Positions 1-9,315 of a DNA stretch of 64,000 nt are shown here, one piece after another. The notes under the pieces are model-generated. The model did no database searches. It saw nothing but the letters and a program-made list of their open reading frames with translations, and was not told the origin of the DNA. Where the stretch lies: positions 3,100,001 to 3,164,000 of the forward strand of contig NZ_JBBKTT010000001.1 of NCBI RefSeq assembly GCF_037892425.1, read 5' to 3'. How positions within the stretch are numbered: the stretch's first letter is position 1; every line of letters begins with the position of its first letter. Made by a program: the position numbers and the translations under genes. This DNA comes from Lacibacter sp. H375 (GTDB taxonomy: Bacteria > Bacteroidota > Bacteroidia > Chitinophagales > Chitinophagaceae).

Positions 1-344
1 ACGCCACTTCAAAAATTGAAATAGGCCGGAAGGTGCTGATGGCGGATAAGGTTTATCTCAGTGATAATTTGCATGGTTATGAAAATGTAGAGTTGCCTGT
101 TATTGATCAGCAAATTCGTCAAACAAACCCTGTGATCATAAAAGATGGTGCATGGTTGGGCGAAAATGTTTGTGTGATTGGGGCAAGTGTTGGCAAGAAC
201 AGCGTGATTGGTTCTAATTCAGTTGTAACAAAAGACATTCCTGATTATTGTGTGGCGGTTGGCAGCCCTGCTGTTGTCATCAAGCGCTATAATTTTGATA
301 CGAAACAGTGGTGCAAAACAGATAAAGAAGGACAATTTATTTAA
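1..344 (+). CDS. Acyltransferase, left-handed beta-helix (hexapeptide) family, 5' end outside the window
   Basis: The reading frame is open from base 3 and ends in TAA at 342-344, so only the C-terminal part is seen. The visible protein carries hexapeptide-repeat turns (GAWLGENVCVIG, SVIGSNSVVTKDIP) and the closing GSPAVVIKRY, which is the usual end of serine/maltose-type O-acetyltransferases that decorate sugars with acetyl groups from acetyl-CoA. An internal GTG at 33 is not needed as a start because the repeat pattern continues upstream of it. The next gene starts at the base after the stop, so the two are probably co-transcribed in a polysaccharide cluster. The sugar substrate cannot be read from this part. 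Confidence 0.85.
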   Translation, partial: ATSKIEIGRKVLMADKVYLSDNLHGYENVELPVIDQQIRQTNPVIIKDGAWLGENVCVIGASVGKNSVIGSNSVVTKDIPDYCVAVGSPAVVIKRYNFDTKQWCKTDKEGQFI

Positions 345-1487
345 ATGAGTAAACGTAAAGTTTTAATTACCGGAGGCGCCGGTTTCATTGGGTCGAACCT
401 TGCATTGCAATTACTGCAGCATGGGTATGAAGTAACGGTGCTGGATAACCTCTCCGAACAGATACACGGTGCAGATGCTGAAACCACTTCTCCTTTATGC
501 CGGTCGATAAAAAATAAGGTTCACTTCATTAAAGGAACAGTTACCTCTGTTGATGATTGGAATAAAGCAATTGCTGATAATGAAGTAATAGTACACCTGG
601 CTGCTGAAACAGGTACCGGTCAATCGATGTACCAGGTAAGCAAGTATGTGGATGTAAATATTGGTGGCACAGCTATTATGCTCGATCTGCTGGCCAATAA
701 CAAAACCAACGTAAAGAAAGTAGTGATCGCTTCTTCACGTGCTATTTATGGTGAGGGAAAATATATCTCGAAAGAGCTGGGTGTTGTTTATCCTGAACAT
801 CGTACAGCTGCGTTGATGGATGCAGGTAATTTTGACGTAACCTATCCGGGGGCAACAAGCCCGTTACAATTAACAGCTACTGATGAAGAATCAAAAATTC
901 ACCCTTCATCAGTGTATGGAATTACAAAGTATAACCAGGAGCAAATGGTGATGACGGTTTGTTCATCTATTGGTATTGCAGCTGTTGCTTTCCGCTACCA
1001 GAATGTTTATGGTCCGGGGCAATCATTAAGCAATCCATACACAGGCATCCTTTCTATATTTTCTACTTTGATCAAGAATAACAAGCCCATCAATATTTTC
1101 GAAGACGGGAAAGAGAGTCGTGATTTCGTATTTATTGATGATGTAGTGAAAGCAACCTTTCTTGGTATTGAAAAAGACGAAGCAAACGGCCAGGTATTCA
1201 ATGTAGGAACAGGCGTTGCTACAACAGTTGAGGAAGTGGCTTCTTTGTTGGTTGAATATTACAATGTGCAGGTTCCGCTGCAGGTAAGTGGTAATTATCG
1301 TTTAGGCGATATTCGCCATAACTATGCTGACATCAGTAAGATCGAACGTTCACTTGGTTTTAAACCTTCCGTTGATTTTAAAACCGGCTTAAAGAAATTT
1401 ACTGACTGGGTGAATGGGCAAGAGGTACAAAGCAGCAAGTACGAAGAGTCGATACGTGAGATGAAATCAAAAGGATTAATGAAATGA
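345..1487 (+). CDS. NAD-dependent nucleotide-sugar epimerase/dehydratase
   Basis: This 380-residue extended short-chain dehydrogenase has the Rossmann NAD site GGAGFIGSN near residue 10, the LAAETGTGQS segment, an ASSRAIYG strand near residue 130 and the catalytic YGITK pair near residues 190-194. The ~40-residue stretch between the Ser strand and the Tyr is longer than in plain UDP-glucose epimerases and resembles dTDP-L-rhamnose 4-epimerase-type members. The family changes the stereochemistry of, or dehydrates, nucleotide-linked sugars in the cytoplasm. The gene starts right after the acyltransferase stop and is followed by a glycosyltransferase, so it likely supplies a sugar donor for a surface polysaccharide. 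The exact sugar is not determined. Confidence 0.9.
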   Translation: MSKRKVLITGGAGFIGSNLALQLLQHGYEVTVLDNLSEQIHGADAETTSPLCRSIKNKVHFIKGTVTSVDDWNKAIADNEVIVHLAAETGTGQSMYQVSKYVDVNIGGTAIMLDLLANNKTNVKKVVIASSRAIYGEGKYISKELGVVYPEHRTAALMDAGNFDVTYPGATSPLQLTATDEESKIHPSSVYGITKYNQEQMVMTVCSSIGIAAVAFRYQNVYGPGQSLSNPYTGILSIFSTLIKNNKPINIFEDGKESRDFVFIDDVVKATFLGIEKDEANGQVFNVGTGVATTVEEVASLLVEYYNVQVPLQVSGNYRLGDIRHNYADISKIERSLGFKPSVDFKTGLKKFTDWVNGQEVQSSKYEESIREMKSKGLMK

Positions 1488-1588
1488 GCCATAAAAATTA
1501 ACGAGCAAATTATATAAACCTGCGAAGTTCATTTTTATGGCGAATAACATGCGGCCAAAAAATAATTTTAAAAAAAACGCATGAAATA

Positions 1589-2470
1589 ATGGCTATGGCG
1601 AAGATTGGTTTAGTTACAGTGCTGTTCAAAAGTGATGAAGTGCTCGATGGATTTTTTAAAAGTGTTTCAAAGCAAACGCATAAAGATTACATCCTGTATC
1701 TCGTTGATAATTCTGTGAATGATCAATCGAACAAAGTTATTGCTGATTGTCTTGCGGCATATCCCATCTCTGCTTATAAGCACATTAAGAATACAGACAA
1801 TGTTGGTGTTGCCAAAGGAAATAATATTGGTATTGAAGCTGCATTAAAGGATGGCTGTACACATGTTCTCATCCTGAATAATGATATTGAAATAGAACAG
1901 GAAACAGCTTTTGCTTCACAATTGGAGATGATTGACAAAGGGGAGAAGATCATCGTTCCCAAAATATATTACCCCGACAGAACTATCTGGATGGCTGGAG
2001 GGGAAATGGTGAAATGGCGGGCTTTGGGTATTCATTATGGGTATAACAAAGCCGATAGCGAAGAGTATAATTTACCAAAATATATCACCTATGCACCCAC
2101 CTGTTATATGCTGGTCGATGCAACAGTTTTTAAAAAGGTTGGGATGATGGATGAAAAATATTTCGCTTATTATGATGATACCGATTTTGTGTATCGCTCA
2201 TGTGAAGCTGGCTACAAACTTTATTACGATCCATCGGTGACCATTATTCATAAAGTATCACATTCGTCAGGTGGCGATTCTTCGTTCTACATTTTTTACT
2301 CCAACAGAAATAAGCTTTATTTTATCCGTAAGAATTTCTCCGGCTTCCTGAAATACTTTGCAATTGGGTACACCTTCTTTACACGTATATTTTACTGGCT
2401 TCGCTTCAATAAAGATCAACGGAAGAAATTAGTGCAGGCGTTGAAAGAGGGCATGGTTTATCCCGTATAA
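1589..2470 (+). CDS. Family 2 glycosyltransferase (rhamnosyltransferase-like)
   Basis: The 293-residue protein has a GT-A fold pattern: an N-terminal nucleotide-binding strand, VDNS near residue 40, NVGVAKGNNIG near 68-78, the metal-binding LNND near residue 97 and a YDDTDFVYR acceptor-side motif near 190. It resembles COG1216-type enzymes that move a sugar from a nucleotide donor to a lipid-linked or polymer acceptor. No strong ribosome binding site is visible; the start ATG at 1589 overlaps the stop of a two-codon reading frame (ATG AAA TAA at 1581), and a second in-frame ATG lies at 1595. It converges on the next gene with only six bases between the two stops. Confidence 0.9.
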   Translation: MAMAKIGLVTVLFKSDEVLDGFFKSVSKQTHKDYILYLVDNSVNDQSNKVIADCLAAYPISAYKHIKNTDNVGVAKGNNIGIEAALKDGCTHVLILNNDIEIEQETAFASQLEMIDKGEKIIVPKIYYPDRTIWMAGGEMVKWRALGIHYGYNKADSEEYNLPKYITYAPTCYMLVDATVFKKVGMMDEKYFAYYDDTDFVYRSCEAGYKLYYDPSVTIIHKVSHSSGGDSSFYIFYSNRNKLYFIRKNFSGFLKYFAIGYTFFTRIFYWLRFNKDQRKKLVQALKEGMVYPV

Positions 2471-2476
2471 TTTCCG

Positions 2477-3583
2477 TCAGACGGAGCTTACTACCTGTTC
2501 GGCAATATGTTGCCAGTTGTAATACTGATAATAATCGGCAGGAGTATTACTTTGTTGTTGTGCGTGTTTCAGTATTTCTTTCGCAAAGCTATTCCAGTCA
2601 TTATCTGCAACGATGATCAATTTTTCTCCTGTTACAGAAGGTTCAATGCCAATCGCACCGGTTTTAGTTGAGATCACAGTTGTACCGCAGGCAATAGCTT
2701 CGATCATTTTTGTTTTTACACCACCACCACTTTGCACAGGATTCAAAAAAAGATCTGCTGCTTTAAAATAAAGATCAATATCATCAACGAATCCTGCGTA
2801 GTGAATGTGATGTTGATTCCATGCTTTCAGTTCGTTTAACTCAGCAGGCAAACGCTTGCCTGTAATAATAATGTTATACTGCAGATTTGTTTTCAGCAGA
2901 AGCGGATTGATTTGCTCAAGAATTGCAGTTAATGCATCAAGATTTGGTTTGTAGTCGAGCAGGCCATTGAAGAGAAACAATGCGTGCTTTGGATCGAAGT
3001 GATGCCTTTTTGCTAATGCATTTTTACAGTGCTGCTTATCATCAGGCATTTGTTTTTGTGTGATGCCATAAGGAACAACAATACACTTATCTGCTTGCAA
3101 CTTCATGTTGTTGATCATCCATTGCCGGTCATCTTCTGTAATGCAGAAAACTTTGTCGGCCATACGTAAGACGATACTTTCATAAGATTTCAACACCGGC
3201 CACCAGCTTTTCCCAAAATTGCGGAATCGTTCGTATTCGATGTTATGCGTATGAATAATCAGTTTGATCTTGCAGGTAATTTTCAAAAGCCACCCAAGCC
3301 AGCCAAGATAAGGATGCTCGATAATAACAGTATCTATCTGCTCTTTTTTAATCAACTTCTGTAATGGAAAAAAAGAACTGATATCCGCATACCGAAAACG
3401 CCCCTTCCTTAAAATTGGATGAAAGTTGTATGTGTTTGCAAGTGCTGCATTATTGTCTGCTGTGCCTGCAACATGTAAAACGCATTGCTCACCCAAATAA
3501 TGATTGAAATGAGCAATGAGTTTTTGTCCGCCGGAGAAATAAGGAAGATATGGGTAGGGGACAATATTCAATACCTTCTTCAT
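2477..3583 (-). CDS. Group 1 (GT4-like) glycosyltransferase
   Basis: From the ATG at 3583 the protein has 368 residues. That start, one base after the stop of the upstream YfhO gene, is preferred over an earlier alternative because it gives the normal MKKVLNIVPYP strand start of GT-B enzymes. The C-terminal domain carries the donor-binding motif EAIACGTTVISTKTGAIGIE and an upstream VKTKM segment. The family uses nucleotide sugars to build glycans or glycolipids at the inner membrane. The tight spacing suggests translational coupling with YfhO. No sequence feature identifies the sugar or the acceptor. Confidence 0.9.
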   Translation of the reverse strand: MKKVLNIVPYPYLPYFSGGQKLIAHFNHYLGEQCVLHVAGTADNNAALANTYNFHPILRKGRFRYADISSFFPLQKLIKKEQIDTVIIEHPYLGWLGWLLKITCKIKLIIHTHNIEYERFRNFGKSWWPVLKSYESIVLRMADKVFCITEDDRQWMINNMKLQADKCIVVPYGITQKQMPDDKQHCKNALAKRHHFDPKHALFLFNGLLDYKPNLDALTAILEQINPLLLKTNLQYNIIITGKRLPAELNELKAWNQHHIHYAGFVDDIDLYFKAADLFLNPVQSGGGVKTKMIEAIACGTTVISTKTGAIGIEPSVTGEKLIIVADNDWNSFAKEILKHAQQQSNTPADYYQYYNWQHIAEQVVSSV

Positions 3584-3584
3584 C

Positions 3585-6092
3585 TTATGCCTGCTTGCTT
3601 GTTTTCCAGGCCATGAATAAACCGCCAAGTACGATCAGGTAAACAAGCAGTGAAGAAATGAGTGCCAATGTATCGCCTATCGCATATGATTTTGGCTCAA
3701 AGCGGAATTCAATTTTATGTTTGCCTGCAGGAACAGCCAATCCACGTAGAGCATAGTTTGTTTTAACGATCTCTGCTTTCTTGCCATCAATGAATGCATT
3801 CCATCCTGCGGTATAATAAATTTCACTGAATACTGCAAACTGGTTTGTTGCAGCGTTTGATTCATAGTTAATGATATCGTTTTTATTTTCGATCAATTGA
3901 ATGCTTGCTGTTGAATCTGCAACAGGTTGGTTTGCGATCAATGATTTGAATTTTGTTTGCACAACAGCTGTATCACGCAGGTTGGTGCTGTCCAATGCTT
4001 TCATTTCTTCCTTACCATCAGCTACATATTTAATTCCTTTTACAAACCATGCTGGTCCAAATGCACCTGGGTTTTGTTGTGCAATTGGTTGTCCGTTCTG
4101 CGGATTCTGCACAATAAAATACTTTGTATTGAGCATGTTCAACACCTGCATATTGTTTTTACCGATCTGGTTTTCGATCAGATCCTGGTATATCTGCAAT
4201 TTAGCCGGGTGATAACCTCCAATAGAATTATGATGATAGGCTGTAATAGATTCGTTCGTGAAATCAACAGTTGTATTTAATACCCGGTAATAACCTTTGT
4301 CCTGTTTGATCATCTTATCCGCCTCGGTCATGGCAAATGCATTGTCAAAATCAGATGGATCAACAAAGGTGCTATCATTCAAATAGCGTTTACCAACTGT
4401 CAACAGATCAAACGAACTCAATACAAGCAATATGATCATAACTGGTAATGGCTGAAGTTTTTTTCTGCTCGCCAACCATAAAACAACTAAAGCAAGTGCC
4501 AATAAAACAACTGTACGTGTTAGGTCGCCTGCAAATAATCCTTTACGGTCGGTTTGAATGGCAGTTACAAACCCTTTTCCGAATTGTTCAGCCTGTTGTT
4601 GCATTTCAGCCGTTGGTTGTTGTCCCTGTTGAGTGGCTTGTTGCAACATGGCTGTACTCATGTTTTCTTTTAAACGTGCATCACCAGGTGATGAATAATC
4701 GAACGAGAAATACAGAACGCCAAGAATGGCTACAATGGCTGCAGTAGCAATAGCTGTTTGCTTAAATGCTTTCTTGATCTTTTCGGTGCTGTTATCACCA
4801 AACAATAAATTGTTCACTGCAACAACTGCAAGTATCACAAAACATAGCTGCGGCATCACAAGACCCATCGAAGGCGCACGGAATTTTTTATACAAAGGAA
4901 GATAGTCGAACAGGAAGTAATTGATGCCCTCTACATTTTTGCCCCATGCAAGAATGATCCCGAACATACCTGCTGCAAACAGACTCCATTTCAACCAACC
5001 CTTTTCAAAGAACATCGCAAATATGAACAGCAACATAATAACAGCTCCAAAATAGACAGGACCTGATGTTGGTTGCTGTTGTCCCCAATACGAAATGCCA
5101 TTTGCAAATTGCAGGGCCTGGTCTTCAGGATAACCTACTTTCTGCATTTCATCAGCAAACTGAGAAGTCTTGTATTCGTTACCACCATTACTGCCTCCAT
5201 ATATACCCGGCACAAGCAAGGTGAACGTCTCTGTTATCCCAACACTGTATTTAAATGCGTAGTCTTTATCCAATCCACCACTGGTGGTATTCTTATCTTT
5301 TGTTTCTTTCAATTCACTCACTCCCCCACGCATACTTTCTTTAGCATATTCCCATGTAGTAAGTGTGCCTATGGCATTTGTACCTAAAGTGATAATGCCA
5401 ATGATTGCAGCAAGAGCTGTTGCCTTTAATGCAGATACAATTTCTTTTTTCTTAAAGCTGTCAATGAAATAACCAACAGTAACAGCGCCTAAAATGAGTA
5501 ATGTGTAATAAACGATTTGTAAATGGTTCGTGCCAAGTTGCAATGCAAGCCCTGTTGCCAATGCTGCACTTCCCAGCCACCATTTTTTCTGAAACAGGAG
5601 TAACAAACCTGCAACTACCAGCGGTGCATAACCGATGGCCAGCATTTTTGTGTCATGCCCTGCACCAACGATAACTGGATCGTAGGTTGAATAAGCATAA
5701 GCCAATGCGCCCATAATACCGATCCATGGATTTATCCGCAGTACCAATGCCAGCAGGTAAAAACATAAGCAGGCAAGAAAAAAGAAATTGATCGGTTTCG
5801 GTAAGCCGAGTGTTAAGATATAACTCACGTAATGAAACGAAATGTTGTGTGTGCCTTCCAAAGCGATCTGGTAAGTAGGCATACCGCCAAACATGCTGTT
5901 CGTCCATTTGGGGAAATGGCCAAGCTGTTCCTTTTTTTCAAACGACTGTTGTGCCATTCCTTTCCAGCCAATATTATCATGTGCATTCAATACCTGTCCT
6001 TCGAGTGCAGGTTTGCAATAGGCAATTGCAACAATAACGAAAACGATCACTGCTATGGCGTGTGGAATCAGTTTTTTGAAATCAAAGTTCAT
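3585..6092 (-). CDS. YfhO family membrane protein
   Basis: This 835-residue protein starts with a single transmembrane helix, then the HDNIGWKG segment and many hydrophobic helices spread over the first ~530 residues, followed by a ~250-residue soluble part and a last helix before the C-terminus. This layout and the NSMFGGMPTYQI motif near residue 70 are typical of Bacteroidota YfhO proteins. In Firmicutes YfhO is linked to glycosylation of lipoteichoic acid; a role in moving or transferring lipid-linked sugars is inferred here. It leads a two-gene unit with the glycosyltransferase at 2477-3583. The soluble part contains a Gln-rich stretch near residues 480-500. Confidence 0.85.
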   Translation of the reverse strand: MNFDFKKLIPHAIAVIVFVIVAIAYCKPALEGQVLNAHDNIGWKGMAQQSFEKKEQLGHFPKWTNSMFGGMPTYQIALEGTHNISFHYVSYILTLGLPKPINFFFLACLCFYLLALVLRINPWIGIMGALAYAYSTYDPVIVGAGHDTKMLAIGYAPLVVAGLLLLFQKKWWLGSAALATGLALQLGTNHLQIVYYTLLILGAVTVGYFIDSFKKKEIVSALKATALAAIIGIITLGTNAIGTLTTWEYAKESMRGGVSELKETKDKNTTSGGLDKDYAFKYSVGITETFTLLVPGIYGGSNGGNEYKTSQFADEMQKVGYPEDQALQFANGISYWGQQQPTSGPVYFGAVIMLLFIFAMFFEKGWLKWSLFAAGMFGIILAWGKNVEGINYFLFDYLPLYKKFRAPSMGLVMPQLCFVILAVVAVNNLLFGDNSTEKIKKAFKQTAIATAAIVAILGVLYFSFDYSSPGDARLKENMSTAMLQQATQQGQQPTAEMQQQAEQFGKGFVTAIQTDRKGLFAGDLTRTVVLLALALVVLWLASRKKLQPLPVMIILLVLSSFDLLTVGKRYLNDSTFVDPSDFDNAFAMTEADKMIKQDKGYYRVLNTTVDFTNESITAYHHNSIGGYHPAKLQIYQDLIENQIGKNNMQVLNMLNTKYFIVQNPQNGQPIAQQNPGAFGPAWFVKGIKYVADGKEEMKALDSTNLRDTAVVQTKFKSLIANQPVADSTASIQLIENKNDIINYESNAATNQFAVFSEIYYTAGWNAFIDGKKAEIVKTNYALRGLAVPAGKHKIEFRFEPKSYAIGDTLALISSLLVYLIVLGGLFMAWKTSKQA

Positions 6093-6162
6093 GAGGAAAA
6101 TTTTTCAGTTTCAGTGAGGCAAAATAATGGTATTTTGGGGGATTGACAGCATTTTTAACGGT

Positions 6163-6438
6163 ATGAAAGGATTTTTGTTTTTCAGCAAGGTGGCGTTTAT
6201 TCTGAATGGGTTATTCTTTATTGCTTTAGGATTTCAATATGTGCGTGTTGACCTGCCACAATCAGCTGCGTCAATACTTGTTGTAGGCGGATTATTCCTT
6301 AGCTTGATCGTGAACCTTTTCATCAACAGTTGGTTTGTAGTTCTGTTGGTACGAAAGAGAATTGAACTGAAGATCAACAGTATTTTCTTTTTGAATCTAG
6401 TGGTACTCATTATTCAACTATTCATCTATCTTATATGA
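6163..6438 (+). CDS. Small hypothetical membrane protein, three predicted helices
   Basis: From the ATG at 6163 the product has 91 residues and consists almost entirely of three hydrophobic segments (about residues 3-24, 35-62 and 70-91) joined by short charged loops. A longer start at 6127 is possible but would add a non-hydrophobic 12-residue lead. Its stop overlaps the start of the next gene (ATGA at 6435-6438), so the two are very likely translated together. I recognise no family. The coupling to a queuosine-precursor transporter suggests a helper or accessory role, which is inference. Confidence 0.65.
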   Translation: MKGFLFFSKVAFILNGLFFIALGFQYVRVDLPQSAASILVVGGLFLSLIVNLFINSWFVVLLVRKRIELKINSIFFLNLVVLIIQLFIYLI

Positions 6439-7232
6439 TCAGACAGATACTTTCTGATAAGTCCACCAAATTGTTTCTTGTGTTGGGCGGTTTCTTTATC
6501 GCTAACGCCCTGATTGCGGAAATCATCGGTGTAAAAATATTCTCGTTGGAAAAAACATTGGGGTTTACGCCAATGGAGATCAATCTTTTTGGGAATGCTT
6601 TGTCGGTAAATCTTACAGCTGGTGTTTTATTATGGCCGGTTGTATTTATCATGACCGATATTATTAATGAGTATTATGGTATGAAAGGAGTACGTTTTCT
6701 TTCCTACCTCACAGCCGGCTTAATTACGTTTGCATTTATCATTTTCTTTTTTGCCATGAAATTAACTCCTGCAGATTTTTTTATTACCAGCAAGCAGGGG
6801 AGTGGCGTGCCGGATATGGAAAAAGCATATAACAGTGTGCTGGGGCAAGGTGGTTTTATTATCATTGGTTCATTAACTGCATTTATACTTGGTCAGTTGA
6901 TCGACGTGTTTGTTTTTCATCGTATTAAAAAAGCAACAGGTGAAAAAAGTATTTGGTTACGTGCAACAGGATCAACACTTGTATCGCAATTCATCGACAG
7001 TTTTGTTGTGCTGTTCATTGCATTTTACATTGGTACAAGGGTAAATCAGCAAGGCAATGATTTTGTGTGGCCGATGAGTTTATTCCTTGCGGTTGGCTTG
7101 GTGAACTATATCTACAAATTTGTTGTGGCAATTTGTTTAACTCCGGTGATCTATCTGATTCACTATTTAATTGAACGATACCTGGGAGTAGAAAAAGCAG
7201 CTGAAATGAAAAAAGCTGCAATGCTGGATTAG
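6435..7232 (+). CDS. Queuosine precursor transporter (YhhQ/VUT family)
   Basis: The 265-residue protein has about six to seven hydrophobic helices and the family hallmark TDIINEYYG near residue 77, followed by a second conserved region with SQFIDSFVVLFIAFY near residue 190. Members of this family (DUF165, YhhQ) import deazaguanine precursors such as preQ0/preQ1 for queuosine in tRNA. The gene overlaps the small membrane gene before it by four bases. It ends directly in a 7-base-period repeat tract. Substrate choice between preQ0 and preQ1 cannot be read here. Confidence 0.9.
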   Translation: MIRQILSDKSTKLFLVLGGFFIANALIAEIIGVKIFSLEKTLGFTPMEINLFGNALSVNLTAGVLLWPVVFIMTDIINEYYGMKGVRFLSYLTAGLITFAFIIFFFAMKLTPADFFITSKQGSGVPDMEKAYNSVLGQGGFIIIGSLTAFILGQLIDVFVFHRIKKATGEKSIWLRATGSTLVSQFIDSFVVLFIAFYIGTRVNQQGNDFVWPMSLFLAVGLVNYIYKFVVAICLTPVIYLIHYLIERYLGVEKAAEMKKAAMLD

Positions 7233-7267
7233 GAAAGGAGAATGGACGATAGACCACTGACGACAGA
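7233..7267. repeat. Heptad repeat tract A (7-base period)
   Basis: Directly after the transporter stop, five consecutive 7-base units all end in GA (gaaagga, gaatgga, cgataga, ccactga, cgacaga). The following 40 bases up to the NUDIX gene end are less regular. Confidence 0.65.
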
Positions 7268-7306
7268 AGGAGATATGGCTATTTACTTCTAATCACTCAC
7301 TTTTCT

Positions 7307-7762
7307 CTAATGCTTTTCTTTCAGCATTCGTGCAACCAACTTGTCAATAGGGAGTGTAACTGTTTCTTCGTTGAAATGTTCCCAATCAATTAACCGAATT
7401 ACTTCCGATTCACCTTTGGGGTCGCTCACCTGGTGCGGTTCAAAATCGAAAGCTGTTGTTTTGAAAGGCAGTAAGATAGGCTCAAGCGGTTTTACATAAT
7501 AGTAAATGGAGAGGATCTGGTGTGCTGTATTAAAAGCGCTTTGCTGGTAAAAATCGGTTGTATATAAATGGTCTCCAATTTCTGAATCGATGAACAGTTC
7601 TTCTTTTATTTCACGCCTTAAACAATCTCTTGTGCCTTCACCAATTTCCAAACCACCACCGGGGAATTTGGTGATGTAAGCTCCACGTATATATTCATCA
7701 CTTACCAATACTTTTTTATCGTCAGTTATAATAATGCCGTAAACACGAACCGTCAGTGTCAT
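7307..7762 (-). CDS. NUDIX hydrolase
   Basis: The 151-residue protein holds a complete Nudix box around residues 34-56: the GGGLEIGEG start, the REIKEEL helix with the metal-binding glutamates, then a hydrophobic residue pair. NUDIX enzymes cleave nucleoside diphosphates linked to another moiety with Mg2+. The protein is short and has no second domain, so it may act on oxidised nucleotides, nucleotide sugars or similar compounds. It lies 14 bases downstream of corA on the same strand and is probably carried on the same transcript. Confidence 0.9.
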   Translation of the reverse strand: MTLTVRVYGIIITDDKKVLVSDEYIRGAYITKFPGGGLEIGEGTRDCLRREIKEELFIDSEIGDHLYTTDFYQQSAFNTAHQILSIYYYVKPLEPILLPFKTTAFDFEPHQVSDPKGESEVIRLIDWEHFNEETVTLPIDKLVARMLKEKH

Positions 7763-7776
7763 AAATGTTCAGCTAT

Positions 7777-8715
7777 TTAAAATAATTTCTTTCGAAGAAA
7801 ATAGATGCCAAGTAAAAGTGATAACCCAAGCGATATCAGGATCGGGAAATAAAATGCAAAGGCAGAATGGGAACCAGGTATCGGCACATTCATTCCATAA
7901 ATACTTGCCACCAATGTTGGCAATTGCAGCATTACTGTCACCGAAGTTAAACGCTTCATCACTTGGTTCTGGTTATTGCTGATGATGCTGGCAAATGCAT
8001 CCATGGTTGAGCTGAGGATGTTGGTATAGATATTCGCCATCTCCAATGCCTGGCTGGTATCAACGATAAGATCCTGCAAAAATTCATCTTCCTCATCATT
8101 CAACGCAAGGAAGTTGGTGCGTTGCAGTTTCATCAACAGCATTTCATTACTGCGCAGGGCAGTAACAAAGTATACCAGACTTTTCTGGATACGCATCAGG
8201 TCCAGCAGCTCTTCATTCCTGTTAGCATCATATAACTTTTGCTCTAACAGGTTTCGACGGTGATTGATCTCTTTCAAAAATTCCATGTAAGCCTGCACCA
8301 CTTTTTCAAAGATCTTCAACACCATCATATTCCGTTTGTCGGGGTGACGGTTTTGAAATGTGTTCAGGAATTTTTTAATCGCACCATTATCGAACGAGTT
8401 TACCGTTACAATCTGGTTATGCGTAAGAATAATACAAATAGGAATGGTGATGTAAAAGGCATCACTATCATTGAACGAATTGTTCTCGGCAGGTGTTTTG
8501 ATGACGATGAGCTTTACATTATCTTCCAGCTCATAACGTGAACGCTCATCAATGTCCAACGAATCCGTTAAAAAGTCGAGTGGAATATCTAAGGCATCTG
8601 CAATCTCTGTAAACTCTTCCTGCTTCAGTGGGGGTACAATATTTACCCACGCACCTGATTCAGGTTTTTCGATGGCAAGTGTTTTGCCGTTCTCGTTTTT
8701 AAAAAATTGCAGCAT
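7777..8715 (-). CDS. CorA family magnesium/divalent cation transporter
   Basis: This 312-residue protein has a soluble N-terminal domain, a long helical stalk and two C-terminal helices. The first helix ends in the signature YGMNVPIPG near residue 275, which forms the ion-selecting mouth of CorA channels; a short basic KKLF tail ends the protein. The family forms pentameric Mg2+ (also Co2+/Ni2+) channels in the inner membrane. The start ATG lies only seven bases downstream of a good Bacteroidota -7 element (8723-8730), so its mRNA leader should be very short. The NUDIX gene follows closely. Confidence 0.93.
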   Translation of the reverse strand: MLQFFKNENGKTLAIEKPESGAWVNIVPPLKQEEFTEIADALDIPLDFLTDSLDIDERSRYELEDNVKLIVIKTPAENNSFNDSDAFYITIPICIILTHNQIVTVNSFDNGAIKKFLNTFQNRHPDKRNMMVLKIFEKVVQAYMEFLKEINHRRNLLEQKLYDANRNEELLDLMRIQKSLVYFVTALRSNEMLLMKLQRTNFLALNDEEDEFLQDLIVDTSQALEMANIYTNILSSTMDAFASIISNNQNQVMKRLTSVTVMLQLPTLVASIYGMNVPIPGSHSAFAFYFPILISLGLSLLLGIYFLRKKLF

Positions 8716-8722
8716 AGCGGCG

Positions 8723-8730
8723 CAAAGGTA
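8723..8730 (-). promoter_or_regulatory. -7 promoter element TACCTTTG for corA
   Basis: The minus strand reads TACCTTTG, a full match to the Bacteroidota -7 consensus TAnnTTTG. No clear -33 TTTG is seen at the expected distance. The element ends seven bases before the corA ATG, which implies a transcript with almost no leader. Confidence 0.55.
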
Positions 8731-8741
8731 AGTGCCCCTTG

Positions 8742-9314
8742 TTAATCTGCGGTTGAAAATTCGATGGCTTCGTTTTTCCTGTTGCGGATGGTTTTGTAAT
8801 GGTGAGTATTATGAAACAGGTTAAAATAAAGTAGCTCCCGAATGGTGATCAGTCCAAGTACTGGATGCTGCACCTGGTATTCATCCATGGAATCATCTTC
8901 CCAATAATATCTTATCTGGTCGAGGAATTTTGTACATATATGTTCAAACCTGAAAATGAGTTTTTCTTTGGCACCTTTTTCCTCTTTCACATTTGGGATG
9001 TAACGCTTATCCTGCTCATAACCTGCATCAAGCTTTTGATAATAGTCTTGTAACAGTTCTTCGTATGAACGTGATGCATGATCGGGTTTGCCGTATTTCC
9101 ATTTCAGAAAAAACTTAGGAGCAAACAAACCAAGCCAGCTTTTATGAAGACTTAAAGAAAGATGTTCAAGATTTTCTGCAATCGACCATTGCTCTGATTT
9201 ATAAAAAAACAGGGACTCATCCATTTGCCGGCACTGCTTGACGATGTCGTCAATTGTGTTCTCAGCATGGCTGATGATCTGAAATTTGTTTAAATGATAC
9301 CGTTTGGCAATCAT
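8742..9314 (-). CDS. DinB/YfiT-like four-helix protein
   Basis: From the ATG at 9314 the product has 190 residues; a longer reading frame to 9398 would run into the neighbouring dapF gene and has an atypical start. The protein shows the DinB_2 layout: an N-terminal helix, a conserved WSIAENLEHL segment with the first metal-ligand His near residue 50, and a C-terminal LFHNTHHYKTI motif supplying the other His ligands near residues 165-170. DinB-like proteins are metal-dependent and include bacillithiol/mycothiol transferases, but most have no known substrate. No neighbour indicates the partner thiol. Confidence 0.8.
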   Translation of the reverse strand: MIAKRYHLNKFQIISHAENTIDDIVKQCRQMDESLFFYKSEQWSIAENLEHLSLSLHKSWLGLFAPKFFLKWKYGKPDHASRSYEELLQDYYQKLDAGYEQDKRYIPNVKEEKGAKEKLIFRFEHICTKFLDQIRYYWEDDSMDEYQVQHPVLGLITIRELLYFNLFHNTHHYKTIRNRKNEAIEFSTAD

Positions 9315-9315
9315 C

